Assembly: GCA_017938245.1 (NCBI GenBank)
Contig: JAGBBX010000011.1
Coordinates: forward strand, 186,001-250,000
Direction: 5' to 3'
DNA: 64,000 bases
DNA from: Bacteroidaceae bacterium
Lineage (GTDB): Bacteria; Bacteroidota; Bacteroidia; Bacteroidales; Bacteroidaceae
The notes beneath the pieces are model-generated. The model was not told where the DNA came from and searched no databases. It saw only the letters and a list, made by a program, of their open reading frames with translations. Shown here in pieces: positions 51,421 through 64,000 of this stretch (position 1 is its first letter; each line of letters opens with the position of its first letter). A program made the position numbers and the translations under genes.

Positions 51421-53541
51421 TTATTTCGCTCCCTTTACCCATTTGTCGAGCCAAGCAAAGAATGTGCGTTGCCACAAGATTCCGTTCTGAGGTTTAAGCA
51501 CCCAGTGGTTCTCGTCGGGGAACAGTAGCAGCTGCGCGGGAACACCCTTGAGCTTTGCTGCGTTGAAAGCTGCCATTGACTGTGACGAGAGGATACGGTA
51601 GTCGAGGTCGCCGTGAATGAGCAGGATGGGGGTATCCCATTTGTCAACGAACTTGTGGGGTGAGTTAGCGTATGAGTGCTGTGTCTTTGCATTCTTCTCG
51701 TGGGGGGCACCGCCGAGGTCCCAATTTGTGAACCAGCTCTCCTCGGTCTCGAAGTACTGCTGCTCCATATTGAAGAATCCGTCGTGTGCAATGAATGCTT
51801 TGAAACGCTTCTCGTGGTGTCCTGCCATCCACATAGCCGTAAATCCGCCGAAGCTGGCACCTACACAACCCAAACGGTCGGTGTCGACGTATGGCTCCTT
51901 GCAAAGGTCATCGATGGCAGCAAAGAGGTCTTGCATACACTGACCGCCGTAGTCACCGCTAATCTTCTCGTTCCACTCAAGGCCGAATCCGGGAAGGCCG
52001 CGACGGTTGGGAGCAATGATGATATAGTCGTTGGCTGCCATTATCTGGAAGTTCCAACGGAAACTCCAGAACTGGCTGACGGGCGATTGAGGGCCGCCCT
52101 CGCAGAAGAGGAGGGTAGGGTACTTCTTGTTGGGGTCGAAATGGGGAGGATAGATAACCCAAGAGTGTAGCTGCTTGCCATCGGTTGTGGTGCACCAGCG
52201 TGCCTCTACCTTGCCAAAATCCATCTGGTCGTACAAGTGCTTGTTCTCCTGTGTAAGCTGTGTGACAGTAGCATTGGCTGTAGGCTCCATTGCAAAAATC
52301 TCAGTTGCCGAGCTCATACTCTGACGTGTGGCGATGAGCTTGCTGCCGAGGGTTGCTATCGAGGTATAGTCGTAGTCGCCACTTGTGAGCTGTTGCAACT
52401 CGCCATTGAGATTTATATTATATACCATTGATGCGCCGTGCCATACGCCTGTAAAATAGAGGCTTGTGCCATCGTTTGCCCAGCAGTAACTATCGACGTT
52501 GCTGTCGAATGGTTTTTCGCTGATGTACTTCTGCTCACCGCTTTTGAGGTTCATAATGCACAAACGATTCTGGTCGCTCTCATAGCCGTCGCGTTTCATA
52601 CTGAGCCACGCAAGGTAATTGCCATCGGGCGAGAAGGTGGGGGCTGTGTCATAACCGTAGTTCGAGCGGGCATCGTCCAATTTACACAGATTCTGTGTTT
52701 CGTTGCTCTCAAAGTCGAACAGATAAATATCGGTGTCGGTGCTGACACTGTAGTCGCGTCCTGTTTTTTTGTTGCAGGCGTATGCAAGTTTCTTGCTGTC
52801 TTGGCTCCACGCGAGCTGCTCGGTACCGCCAAAGGGACGGTTGGGGCAGTCGTAGGCGGTACCTTCGAGAAGGTCTTTGCCATCTGTGGCTATTGCATTG
52901 CCATCGAATGTTGCTACGAAGGGGTGGGGGGCATCGGTTATCCACTCGTCCCAATGTTTGTACATAAGGTCGTTCACGACAAAGCCCTTTGCAAGGGGAA
53001 GGTCGGGATGAACGTCTGCTGTTGTCTCTTTAATCTTTATGCGTTTTACGAGAATAACTTTTGTCTCGTCGGGCGAGAAGAGGAAACCTTCGATGTCACT
53101 CTCTTCATTCGATAGCTGTTTGCGGCCGCTGCCGTCGGGGTTCATCTCCCACACCTGATTGCTGCCACCCTCGTTCGAGAGGAATGCGATTTTTGTGCCT
53201 CCTTTAATCCACGCAGCGCTTGTCTCGTTGGCTGCGGTGGTGGTTAGCAGTCGCTGATTGCTACCATCTGCGTTCATAATGTGTAGCGTGTGATGGCTCT
53301 TGTTCTGCTCTACACTGTAGTAGCTTACACCATAAACCACGCTCTGTGCATCGGGCGATACGCTCACTGCGCCTACGCGCCCCATTGCCCAAAGAGCCTC
53401 GGGGGTGAGGCGACGATTCTCTATTGTCATCTGCTTTTTGCCGATGATAGGGGCAGTCGCCTTGTCATTACCGTCGCTACACGATGTAACAGCTGCTCCG
53501 GCCATTAACATTGCTGCCATAATAATTGAATGTCTTTTCAT
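51421..53541 (-). CDS. S9 family serine peptidase lipoprotein (dipeptidyl-peptidase 5-like)
   Basis: 706 residues with a lipobox VTSC near residue 20, so membrane-anchored on the periplasmic side. Residues 45-430 form a seven-bladed propeller with WD40-like SPD repeats (SVSPDAQSVVYG, LFSPDETKVILV, TFSPDGNYLAWLS); the rest is the alpha/beta hydrolase with S563 (GASFGGF), D647 (HGDLDYRI) and H679 (DENHWV). The overall form matches DPP5/acylaminoacyl-peptidase enzymes of Bacteroidota that release dipeptides from periplasmic oligopeptides. A divergent promoter region separates it from the GH2 gene. Confidence 0.87.
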   Translation of the reverse strand: MKRHSIIMAAMLMAGAAVTSCSDGNDKATAPIIGKKQMTIENRRLTPEALWAMGRVGAVSVSPDAQSVVYGVSYYSVEQNKSHHTLHIMNADGSNQRLLTTTAANETSAAWIKGGTKIAFLSNEGGSNQVWEMNPDGSGRKQLSNEESDIEGFLFSPDETKVILVKRIKIKETTADVHPDLPLAKGFVVNDLMYKHWDEWITDAPHPFVATFDGNAIATDGKDLLEGTAYDCPNRPFGGTEQLAWSQDSKKLAYACNKKTGRDYSVSTDTDIYLFDFESNETQNLCKLDDARSNYGYDTAPTFSPDGNYLAWLSMKRDGYESDQNRLCIMNLKSGEQKYISEKPFDSNVDSYCWANDGTSLYFTGVWHGASMVYNINLNGELQQLTSGDYDYTSIATLGSKLIATRQSMSSATEIFAMEPTANATVTQLTQENKHLYDQMDFGKVEARWCTTTDGKQLHSWVIYPPHFDPNKKYPTLLFCEGGPQSPVSQFWSFRWNFQIMAANDYIIIAPNRRGLPGFGLEWNEKISGDYGGQCMQDLFAAIDDLCKEPYVDTDRLGCVGASFGGFTAMWMAGHHEKRFKAFIAHDGFFNMEQQYFETEESWFTNWDLGGAPHEKNAKTQHSYANSPHKFVDKWDTPILLIHGDLDYRILSSQSMAAFNAAKLKGVPAQLLLFPDENHWVLKPQNGILWQRTFFAWLDKWVKGAK

Positions 53542-53599
53542 AATTTATAATGTTTTATTTTGTCTCTTTGTTTGCAGCTTACAGCTTATTGCAAAAATG

Positions 53600-53607
53600 C
53601 AAATTTA
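53600..53607 (-). promoter_or_regulatory. -7 promoter element of the S9 peptidase gene
   Basis: TAAATTTG on the minus strand, 59 nt upstream of the start codon. The -33 element is unclear. Confidence 0.4.
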
Positions 53608-53722
53608 CTTAATTTTTACAGAATTTGAAATAAATAGAGCTATTTAGCTTATTTGTTTCTTGTAAATCCCCTCTGCTTATTAAAAAAAGATTAAAAAAAA
53701 GTAGATTTATGTATTTTTGGTA

Positions 53723-53776
53723 TATATTTGCTTAATTTAGTTATGTATTGTAATTTTGTGCGCAGTGTATTTTTGA
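53723..53776 (+). promoter_or_regulatory. Candidate promoter elements of the GH2 gene
   Basis: Two matches to TAnnTTTG are present: TATATTTG at 53723-53730 and TATTTTTG at 53769-53776, the latter preceded by an ATTG about 17 nt upstream. Either could serve the gene starting at 53810. Confidence 0.4.
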
Positions 53777-58129
<4,353 letters not shown>

Positions 58130-58160
58130 CAGATACTCTTATCTCTAAAATAATTTTATT

Positions 58161-58202
58161 AAATATTACCCGAACTTTCGCGCGAAAGTTCGGGTAATAT
58201 TT
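58161..58202 (+). terminator. 42-nt perfect palindrome after the GH2 gene
   Basis: Half-site AAATATTACCCGAACTTTCG plus C and its exact mirror, ending in TTTTGATG. It starts 31 nt after the stop codon. Confidence 0.75.
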
Positions 58203-58371
58203 TGATGTTAGGAAAAATAATTGACCGAGATTTGGCCTTTATTGTGTTAAATAGCTTCCTTTTGTGATGAAAAAATATGGTTTATATGCTTGTGTTTACA
58301 GTTTTTTGTGAAAAATGATATTTTTAGCTAAAAAAAGTCAATTAAAATGAATATGTTTAAATAAAAAGTTG
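58203..58371. other. Intergenic stretch before the small lipoprotein promoter
   Basis: AT-rich spacer with no recognised gene or RNA. Confidence 0.35.
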
Positions 58372-58379
58372 TACCTTTG
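58372..58379 (+). promoter_or_regulatory. -7 promoter element of the 69-aa lipoprotein gene
   Basis: TACCTTTG followed by CACCCG, the wording seen at strong Bacteroidota promoters. The 5' leader would be about 65 nt, purine-rich (AAGAAGAGAGG, GAAGGGAGTAGGCGAG). Confidence 0.5.
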
Positions 58380-58452
58380 CACCCGTTTTAAGAAGAGAGG
58401 TTGCCGAAACGCTATGAAGGGAGTAGGCGAGACTTAAACTTTATTTGTTGTT

Positions 58453-58662
58453 ATGAAGAATTTTATTTATGTAGCCGGCTTGGCTCTTGTTATGACAGCT
58501 TGTGGTTCAGGTGCTACTACTGAGAAGGCTGAGGTTGTTGCAACAGACACAATCCCTAACGCAGCTACTGACGTAGTTCCCGCTGCTGCAACAGATGTAT
58601 TGCCCGTTGCTGTTCCCGGTCCCGAGAACGATGGCAAGGTTGCTACTGAGGTTATTAAGTAA
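58453..58662 (+). CDS. 69-aa small lipoprotein with TD-P repeats
   Basis: A short secreted lipoprotein with lipobox MTAC (C17 in LALVMTACGSG). The 50-residue mature part has low complexity, rich in Ala, Val, Thr, Asp and Pro, with near-repeats ATDTIPN, ATDVVPA and ATDVLPV. No charged clusters or domains are seen, so it is probably unfolded or elongated, like small Braun-type or surface lipoproteins. It has its own promoter and a downstream hairpin, and stands between the GH2 gene and mtaB without an operon partner. The function is unknown. Confidence 0.75.
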   Translation: MKNFIYVAGLALVMTACGSGATTEKAEVVATDTIPNAATDVVPAAATDVLPVAVPGPENDGKVATEVIK

Positions 58663-58684
58663 TTCAGAACAGTTACAGAGAAGT

Positions 58685-58753
58685 TATATATGCCGAACAA
58701 TCTCATTGTCCAACATAGGACAAACGAGATTGTGGCAATAACTTCGCTTTTTT
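58685..58753 (+). terminator. Imperfect hairpin terminator after the small lipoprotein gene
   Basis: ACAATCTC-A-TTGTCC pairs with GGACAA-AC-GAGATTGT, within outer GCC/GGC pairs. A CTTTTTTTGATT tract follows about 20 nt further on. Confidence 0.6.
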
Positions 58754-58768
58754 TGATTAAGCAAAAGT

Positions 58769-58845
58769 AACTATCGGTAAATACAGATAGTTGTCAGTGA
58801 TACAACAGCATTGGCGAACCAAACGGTTCGCCAATGCTGTTGTAT
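58769..58845 (+). other. Two further hairpins between the lipoprotein gene and mtaB
   Basis: AACTATC/GATAGTT (58770-58791) is followed by a perfect 20-bp stem TACAACAGCATTGGCGAACC and its mirror with loop AAAC (58801-58844). No gene is attached; these may be terminators or part of a small RNA. Confidence 0.45.
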
Positions 58846-59033
58846 GTCAAATGTCGTATGGGTACTCTCATTGTCCCGTCTGTCGATATCATATAGTTCT
58901 CTACATTCATAATGTAAAAGTACAGTTCGCTGCTTACCTGCGAACTGATATGCTCAATTCCTCCGATTTATATATTGCTATCTTAAAGATAAATATAATC
59001 TTTATATTGTTATGCATCTGAGCCTAAAATTCG

Positions 59034-59041
59034 TACCTTTG
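59034..59041 (+). promoter_or_regulatory. -7 promoter element of mtaB
   Basis: TACCTTTG, 47 nt before the preferred ATG at 59088. The -33 element is weak. Confidence 0.5.
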
Positions 59042-59087
59042 CAGTTGGTATTTGACAAAAAACAGGAGATACTGCCAAAAAAAGAGT

Positions 59088-60419
59088 ATGATAGACGAAA
59101 CTGTATTTAAGGATAAAAAAGCGGTCTACTACACCTTGGGCTGCAAATTGAACTTTTCGGAGACGGCGACGATTGAACGTACATTGCAGGAGGCCGGAAT
59201 ACGTACTGCTCGTCGAGGAGAACAGGCCGATATTTGTATAATAAACAGTTGTGCCGTAACGCAGGAGGCCGAGAAAAAATGCCGTCAGGCAATTCATAAA
59301 CTCATACGACAGCACCCCGGGGCATACGTGGTGGTAACGGGATGTTATGCTCAGCTCTCTCCACAAAAACTTGCAGCCGAGATTGGCGTAGATGTAGTGC
59401 TTGGTATCGAGCGTAAAGGTGATATATTGAAACATCTTGGTACATTGCAGAAACACGATGGCGAGGGTGAGTGGTATGCTCGTCCCACAAAAGATGTGCG
59501 CAATTTTGTACCATCTTGTTCGCGTGGCGACCGTACACGCTATTTTCTTAAGGTGCAGGATGGTTGTGATTACTTCTGCACATATTGTACAATTCCTTTT
59601 GCACGTGGACGAAGCCGTAATCCCGAGATTGCTTCGCTCGTGGCGCAGGCAAAGAAAGCTGCCGAGGAGGGTGGTAAGGAGATTGTTATTACGGGGGTAA
59701 ACATTGGCGATTTTGGAAAGACTACAGGCGAGAGTTTTGTCTCTCTTGTAAAGGCACTCGATGAGGTAGAGGGAATAGAGCGTTATCGTATATCTTCGAT
59801 AGAACCTAACCTCATTACCGATGAGATAATTGATTATATGGCTGTCTCGCGTAGCTTTATGCCGCATCTGCATATTCCTCTGCAAGCGGGCAGCGATGAG
59901 GTGCTGAAACTTATGCATCGTCGTTATGATACCGGGTTTTTTGCGCAGAAGATTGCCACTGTTCGCGAAAAACTTCCCAATGCTTTTATTGGTGTCGATG
60001 TTATTGTTGGTACAAGGGGCGAGACCGAGGAACTTTTCGAGAAGGCTTATAACTTTATAAAGGGTTTGGATATTTCGCAGCTACACGTGTTCAGCTATTC
60101 TGAGCGTCCCGGAACACAGGCGCTTAAGATAGAGGGTGTTGTATCGCCTGCCGAGAAGCATCGTCGTAGCCGCCTGCTTATAGAGCTTAGCGAGGAGAAA
60201 CGTCGTGCCTTCTACGAGCGTTTCTGCGGAAAAGAGGCGGTTGTTCTGTTCGAGAAACCTCGCGCGGGAATGCCTATGGGTGGCTTTACCGAGAATTATA
60301 TACGTGTCGAGATGCCTTACAACAAGGAATTTGTAAATTGTGAGGTGCGTGTTCGATTAGGTGGCTTTAACGAGGATGCTTCGGCGCTGTTGGTCGACGA
60401 GGTAATAAGTGCAGGATAA
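59088..60419 (+). CDS. mtaB: tRNA (t6A37) methylthiotransferase MtaB
   Basis: Radical-SAM enzyme converting t6A37 to ms2t6A37. 443 residues from the ATG at 59088; a TTG at 59052 would add 12 unsupported residues. The N-terminal UPF0004 domain holds three cysteines for one [4Fe-4S] cluster (TLGCKLN, NSCAVTQ, TGCYAQ), the radical-SAM motif is CDYFCTYCTIPFARG, and a TRAM-like C-terminus ends the protein. It acts on the product of the t6A pathway that uses tsaC. The stop overlaps the glycosyltransferase start by one base. Confidence 0.94.
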   Translation: MIDETVFKDKKAVYYTLGCKLNFSETATIERTLQEAGIRTARRGEQADICIINSCAVTQEAEKKCRQAIHKLIRQHPGAYVVVTGCYAQLSPQKLAAEIGVDVVLGIERKGDILKHLGTLQKHDGEGEWYARPTKDVRNFVPSCSRGDRTRYFLKVQDGCDYFCTYCTIPFARGRSRNPEIASLVAQAKKAAEEGGKEIVITGVNIGDFGKTTGESFVSLVKALDEVEGIERYRISSIEPNLITDEIIDYMAVSRSFMPHLHIPLQAGSDEVLKLMHRRYDTGFFAQKIATVREKLPNAFIGVDVIVGTRGETEELFEKAYNFIKGLDISQLHVFSYSERPGTQALKIEGVVSPAEKHRRSRLLIELSEEKRRAFYERFCGKEAVVLFEKPRAGMPMGGFTENYIRVEMPYNKEFVNCEVRVRLGGFNEDASALLVDEVISAG

Positions 60420-61435
60420 TGACGAAAATTGCAATAGTCATACTCAATTATAATGGTGCAGCTATGCTGCGTAGGTTCTTACCATCGGTAATAGCGGGGA
60501 GCGGGACGGATGTCGAGGTTATTGTTGCCGATAATGCCTCGACCGATGAGTCGTTGGCTGTATTGTGTAGTGAGTTCCCTTCGGTGCCGCTTATTAAGTT
60601 GGAAAAGAATTGGGGGTTTGCCGAGGGGTATAACAGGGCGTTGCAAAATGTGGATGCCGAATATTTTGTCTTGCTAAACTCGGACGTAGAGGTTACTGAT
60701 GGTTGGATTAATCCGCTGCTATCGACAATGGAAGCTGATAGAACTATCGCGGCTTGTCAACCGAAGCTGCTCGATTATAAGCGTAAGACGCATTTTGAAT
60801 ATGCAGGGGCATCGGGTGGTTTTATTGACCGTTACGGCTATCCCTATTGTCGTGGCAGAATTTTTGATACAGTAGAGGAGGATAGGGGGCAGTATAATGA
60901 GCCCAGCGATATTTTCTGGGCAACAGGCGCGGCACTGATGATTCGTGCCGAGGATTTTCGTTCTGTCGGTGGACTCGATGGCACTTTCTTTGCGCATATG
61001 GAGGAGATTGACCTCTGTTGGCGATTGAGGTCGCGTGGCAGACGCATCGTGTGTGTTCCCGAGAGTGTCGTTTATCACGTTGGTGGCGCTACGCTTAACT
61101 ACTCGAATCCAAGAAAGACATTCCTCAATTTCAGAAATAATCTGCTTATGCTCTATAAGAATCTGCCACAGAGGGAACTTGCGTCGGTAATGCGTGTGCG
61201 TTGTGTGCTTGATTATGTGGCTGCTCTGAAATTCTTGCTCACAGGGTGTATAGGCGATTTTAAGGCTGTTATTAATGCCCGACGTGAGTTTAAACGTATT
61301 AAGAGTGAATATGCAGCAAAAAGGGACGAGAATCTTGCCGCTACGCTAACGGAGTATATTCCCGAGAGGAGCCGATTCTCAATTCTGTGGCGGTACTATG
61401 CTTGCCATTGCAAACACTTTGCCAAACTAAAATAA
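60419..61435 (+). CDS. Glycosyltransferase family 2 protein
   Basis: 338 residues, cytosolic GT-A fold. Motifs are IAIVILNYNGAAMLRRFLPSV at the start, VEVIVADNASTDESL, the LLNSDVEV (DxD-like) segment, and AHMEEIDLCWRLRSRGRRI with the acceptor-side acid. It resembles the rhamnosyl-type GT2 enzymes (WbbL-like) that extend surface polysaccharides. It is translationally coupled to mtaB (TAATG), although no other polysaccharide gene is nearby. The donor sugar cannot be predicted. Confidence 0.9.
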   Translation: MTKIAIVILNYNGAAMLRRFLPSVIAGSGTDVEVIVADNASTDESLAVLCSEFPSVPLIKLEKNWGFAEGYNRALQNVDAEYFVLLNSDVEVTDGWINPLLSTMEADRTIAACQPKLLDYKRKTHFEYAGASGGFIDRYGYPYCRGRIFDTVEEDRGQYNEPSDIFWATGAALMIRAEDFRSVGGLDGTFFAHMEEIDLCWRLRSRGRRIVCVPESVVYHVGGATLNYSNPRKTFLNFRNNLLMLYKNLPQRELASVMRVRCVLDYVAALKFLLTGCIGDFKAVINARREFKRIKSEYAAKRDENLAATLTEYIPERSRFSILWRYYACHCKHFAKLK

Positions 61436-61442
61436 TGTTACT

Positions 61443-62090
61443 ATGAGTGATAAAAAAGAACGTAAACTGACGAAACGTGAGCAGCGTCGAAAAGAAAAAT
61501 TTATAGAAAAGTGTCACTTAATGGAGAAAGATGGTTACAAGGTCGAGAATCTCTTTTTTTCTATCCTGCTGGTTAATATTTTAGGACTCCTTGTTATCTT
61601 GCCGATTAACTTTCTGTTTCTTGCTATTTATTATCTTTTCAACGATTATACACCGAATGATAATACATATTCGCCCTATATCGGGTTGATTTTTATTGCG
61701 CTGATGTTGCTGTTGATAGTTGTGCACGAACTAATTCACGGTATTACTTGGGGACATTTTGCTGCTGAAGGGCGCAAAAGCATCGAGTTCGGTGTTATCT
61801 GGCAGGCTCTTACTCCCTATTGTACATGCTCTTCGCCATTGACAAAAGGGGAGTATATCAAAGGGGCTCTTATGCCTACCATTGTCTTGGGTTTCATTCC
61901 GGGAATAATAGCCGCAATAACAGGATGGGTGCCGTTGTTGATTTTGTCGCAACTGATGATACTTGCCGGTGCCGGGGATGTACTTATTGTTGCACGACTA
62001 TTGTTACATAGACCAAAGAATGCAAAGGTTGTATATCTCGACCATCCGACAGAGTGTGGTCTTGTTGCTTTTGTTAAGAAAAATGATTAA
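61443..62090 (+). CDS. DUF3267 membrane protein, possible metalloprotease
   Basis: 215 residues. A charged N-terminus (KKERKLTKREQRRKEKFIEK) precedes four helices. The second helix ends in VVHELIHGITWGHFA, which carries an HExxH motif typical of zinc peptidases and present in DUF3267 proteins. It is 7 nt from the glycosyltransferase gene and 9 nt from the methylase gene. An intramembrane or membrane-associated protease function is suggested by the motif but unproven. Confidence 0.8.
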   Translation: MSDKKERKLTKREQRRKEKFIEKCHLMEKDGYKVENLFFSILLVNILGLLVILPINFLFLAIYYLFNDYTPNDNTYSPYIGLIFIALMLLLIVVHELIHGITWGHFAAEGRKSIEFGVIWQALTPYCTCSSPLTKGEYIKGALMPTIVLGFIPGIIAAITGWVPLLILSQLMILAGAGDVLIVARLLLHRPKNAKVVYLDHPTECGLVAFVKKND

Positions 62091-62099
62091 ATATAATAT

Positions 62100-62804
62100 A
62101 TGGAAACTGCATTGTATCTTCTGCCTGTAACGTTGGGCGATACTCCGCTCGATAGGGTGATTCCTGCTCATAATATAGAAATTATTTCGGGTATACGGCA
62201 TTTTATAGTGGAGAATGTGCGCTCGGCGCGTCGTTTCCTGCGTCAGGCCGACCCTAAATTCGATATTGACGGGTCGCAATTCTATGAACTGAACAAACAT
62301 ACAGCACCGCAGGATATTGCAGGTTTTCTTCAGCCTCTGCACGATGGTAAGCCGATGGGAGTAATATCCGAGGCGGGTTGTCCTGCCGTTGCCGACCCCG
62401 GTGCCGATGTCGTTGCTATTGCACAGCGTAAAGGCTTTAAAGTGGTGCCTCTTGTGGGGCCGTCGAGCATAATCCTCTCGGTGATGGCATCGGGATTCAA
62501 TGGACAGAGCTTCGCTTTTCACGGTTATTTGCCAATAAAACCCGAGGAGCGTGCGCGACGTCTGAAACAGCTTGAGCAGCGCATCTATAACGAGCAGCAG
62601 ACGCAACTGTTCATAGAAACTCCTTATCGTAATGGTAAAATGATAGAGGATATAATTAAGAATTGCCGTCCTCAAACGAAACTTTGTATCGCAGCTAATC
62701 TTACGTGTGACGATGAATATGTGCGTACACGTACACTGAAAGAGTGGAGTGGCAGTGTGCCCGACCTCTCTAAAATACCTTGTATATTCCTGTTGTATAA
62801 ATAA
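62100..62804 (+). CDS. SAM-dependent methyltransferase, RsmI/tetrapyrrole-methylase family
   Basis: 234 residues of the tetrapyrrole methylase fold, closest to RsmI-type rRNA 2'-O-methyltransferases, but shorter than E. coli RsmI (286) and lacking its C-terminal domain. Landmarks are YLLPVTLGDTPLDRVIP, GVISEAGCPAVADPGADVVAIA, VPLVGPSSIILSVMASGFNGQSFAFHGYLP and ETPYRNGKMIEDI. It probably methylates 16S rRNA or a related RNA. It lies 6 nt before the antiporter gene. Confidence 0.85.
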   Translation: METALYLLPVTLGDTPLDRVIPAHNIEIISGIRHFIVENVRSARRFLRQADPKFDIDGSQFYELNKHTAPQDIAGFLQPLHDGKPMGVISEAGCPAVADPGADVVAIAQRKGFKVVPLVGPSSIILSVMASGFNGQSFAFHGYLPIKPEERARRLKQLEQRIYNEQQTQLFIETPYRNGKMIEDIIKNCRPQTKLCIAANLTCDDEYVRTRTLKEWSGSVPDLSKIPCIFLLYK

Positions 62805-62810
62805 TTGATT

Positions 62811-64000
62811 ATGTTTGGAAAGAATGTGATGAAGGGGCTTCTGGCTCTCTCGCCTATAATAGTCCTGCTTGTTATATATCTTGTCGGTTCTATTGTAGCC
62901 GGCGACTTTTACCGTATTCCTATTGCTGTGGCATTTGTGGTTGCCTCGGTATATGCGCTTACAATCACTCGTGGTAATACTTTGAACGAGCGTATCGATT
63001 GTTTCTCGCGCGGTGCAGCCGATACACGTATAATGTATATGGTATGGATTTTTGTTCTCGCAGGAGCTTTTGCAGCTGTTGCAAAGGAGATGGGGGCGGT
63101 TGATGCTACTGTTAACTTTACGCTCCATTTTATTCCAAGCAACTACCTGCCTGCGGGTATATTCGTGGCAGCTTGCTTTATTTCGATGTCGATAGGTACA
63201 TCGGTGGGAACAATCGTGGCTCTTACCCCTGTGGTAACACAGCTTGCTGCGCAGATAGATTGCAGCGTTGCGTGGCTTGTGGCTATTGTGGTGGGTGGTG
63301 CTTTCTTTGGTGATAATCTCTCTTTTATCTCCGATACTACGATTATGGCTACACAGACACAGGGGTGTTCTATGCGCTCTAAATTCAGGTCGAATATAAG
63401 GCTTGTTATGCCGGCTGCTATTGTAACGCTGCTACTGTATGCTTTCAGCGGTGCATCTTTTGCCGATGTAACCTCGACTGAGGTCTCTTTTGCCGATTTT
63501 ATAAAGGTTATTCCTTATCTTGTGGTAATTGTTGCGGCTCTGTTTGGTGTAAATGTACTTTTGGTGCTTGTAGCCGGAACGTTGGTTGCAGGAATCATTG
63601 GACTCTCTTGTGGTAATATCGATGTTATAGGGTTCTTTACAGCTTGTGGAACAGGTATCTCTTCGATGTGCGAACTGATAATAGTGACTATGCTTGCAGG
63701 AGGATTGCTCGAAATTGTGCGAGTAAATGGTGGAATAGATTTTCTTATTCGCATTGTTACGTTGCGTATCCGTTCGCGTCGAGTAGCGGAGGCTTCTATC
63801 TGTTTGCTCACCTCTCTTGCGAATTTGTGCACAGCTAATAATACCATTGCAATTCTTACTGTAGGTGCTATTTCGCGTGATATTTCGCAGAAATTCGGTA
63901 TTGCACCCCGCAGGGCTGCGAGTCTCCTTGATACAACATCGTGCTTTATGCAAGGTGTATTGCCTTACGGCGCACAGCTTCTTATGGCTTCGGGACTTGC
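62811..64000 (+). CDS. NhaC-family Na+/H+ antiporter, 3' partial
   Basis: The frame is open to the window end (396 complete codons). It starts MFGKNVMKGLLALSPIIVLL and continues with repeated membrane helices. Segments such as FISMSIGTSVGTIVALTPV and GAFFGDNLSFISDTTIMATQTQGC match the NhaC family, the second containing the DN(L)S-SDTT signature. A sodium/proton or malate/lactate-type exchange is possible within this family. The C-terminal part lies outside the window. Confidence 0.88.
   Translation, partial: MFGKNVMKGLLALSPIIVLLVIYLVGSIVAGDFYRIPIAVAFVVASVYALTITRGNTLNERIDCFSRGAADTRIMYMVWIFVLAGAFAAVAKEMGAVDATVNFTLHFIPSNYLPAGIFVAACFISMSIGTSVGTIVALTPVVTQLAAQIDCSVAWLVAIVVGGAFFGDNLSFISDTTIMATQTQGCSMRSKFRSNIRLVMPAAIVTLLLYAFSGASFADVTSTEVSFADFIKVIPYLVVIVAALFGVNVLLVLVAGTLVAGIIGLSCGNIDVIGFFTACGTGISSMCELIIVTMLAGGLLEIVRVNGGIDFLIRIVTLRIRSRRVAEASICLLTSLANLCTANNTIAILTVGAISRDISQKFGIAPRRAASLLDTTSCFMQGVLPYGAQLLMASGL

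Noticed and set aside
58791-59021. 76-codon plus-strand frame before mtaB
   Set aside because: It starts at GTG inside a hairpin, has a Cys/His/Ile-rich random-looking translation and ends at the mtaB promoter.
62004-63128. A 374-codon open frame on the minus strand
   Set aside because: It lies antisense to the RsmI-like and NhaC genes, has odd composition (rich in Arg, His, Thr, Cys) and no recognisable domain.

Overview
The window is about 64 kb of a Bacteroidota chromosome, most likely a gut member of the order Bacteroidales. The evidence is the promoter type (TTG, a spacer of about 18-20 nt, then TAnnTTTG), an Lnb-type lipoprotein N-acyltransferase, GldE, a thiamine TonB receptor/PnuT/TPK operon under a TPP riboswitch, a threonine operon whose kinase is an ApgM-like protein, and three large secreted or lipidated glycosidases (GH89, GH110, GH2) of the host-glycan type. 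No rRNA, tRNA, CRISPR array, insertion sequence or prophage was found. This is ordinary chromosomal core with scattered accessory glycosidases.

Layout. 1-6.9 kb: 5'-truncated multidomain GH89 alpha-N-acetylglucosaminidase, then Lnb and an overlapping PafA-like protein that has lost nearly all metal ligands. 7.1-13.7 kb (minus): TetR, TolC-like, membrane-fusion and RND pump operon plus a small PII-like gene. 14.1-18.1 kb: a 44-aa secreted peptide, a conserved hypothetical and secA. 18.4-23.2 kb (plus): GH110 lipoprotein, large RluA-type pseudouridine synthase, GNAT, AlkD. 23.1-26.9 kb (minus): thiamine operon (riboswitch, TonB receptor, PnuT, thiamine pyrophosphokinase). 27.0-29.8 kb (minus): thrC and ApgM-like kinase behind a Thr/Ile-rich leader peptide. 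30.0-31.2 kb: recX-comF. 31.3-33.5 kb (minus): RNase G/E, a 30-aa basic ribosomal-type protein, HU. 33.7-39.2 kb (plus): ssb, gldE, HdeD-like, DUF5723, LysE-like, DUF4924. 39.3-45.7 kb (plus): prfC, tsaC, ClC channel, fmt, ECF sigma factor and a 59-aa protein. 45.8-49.5 kb (minus): FtsX-type permease, second ECF sigma factor and a membrane protein. 49.7-53.5 kb (minus): S9 peptidase lipoprotein and MFS transporter. 53.8-58.7 kb (plus): 1439-aa GH2 enzyme and a 69-aa lipoprotein. 59.1-64 kb (plus): mtaB, glycosyltransferase 2, DUF3267, RsmI-like methylase and an NhaC antiporter cut by the window end.

The most interesting signals are the degenerate phosphatase fused by overlap to lnb, the threonine-type attenuator whose leader start codon lies in a long-range inverted repeat, a perfect terminator-like palindrome inside the first codons of the pseudouridine synthase gene, a promoter-equipped 44-aa secreted peptide, and an SSB without the usual acidic tail. 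Family assignments come from motif recognition by eye; no database search was run.
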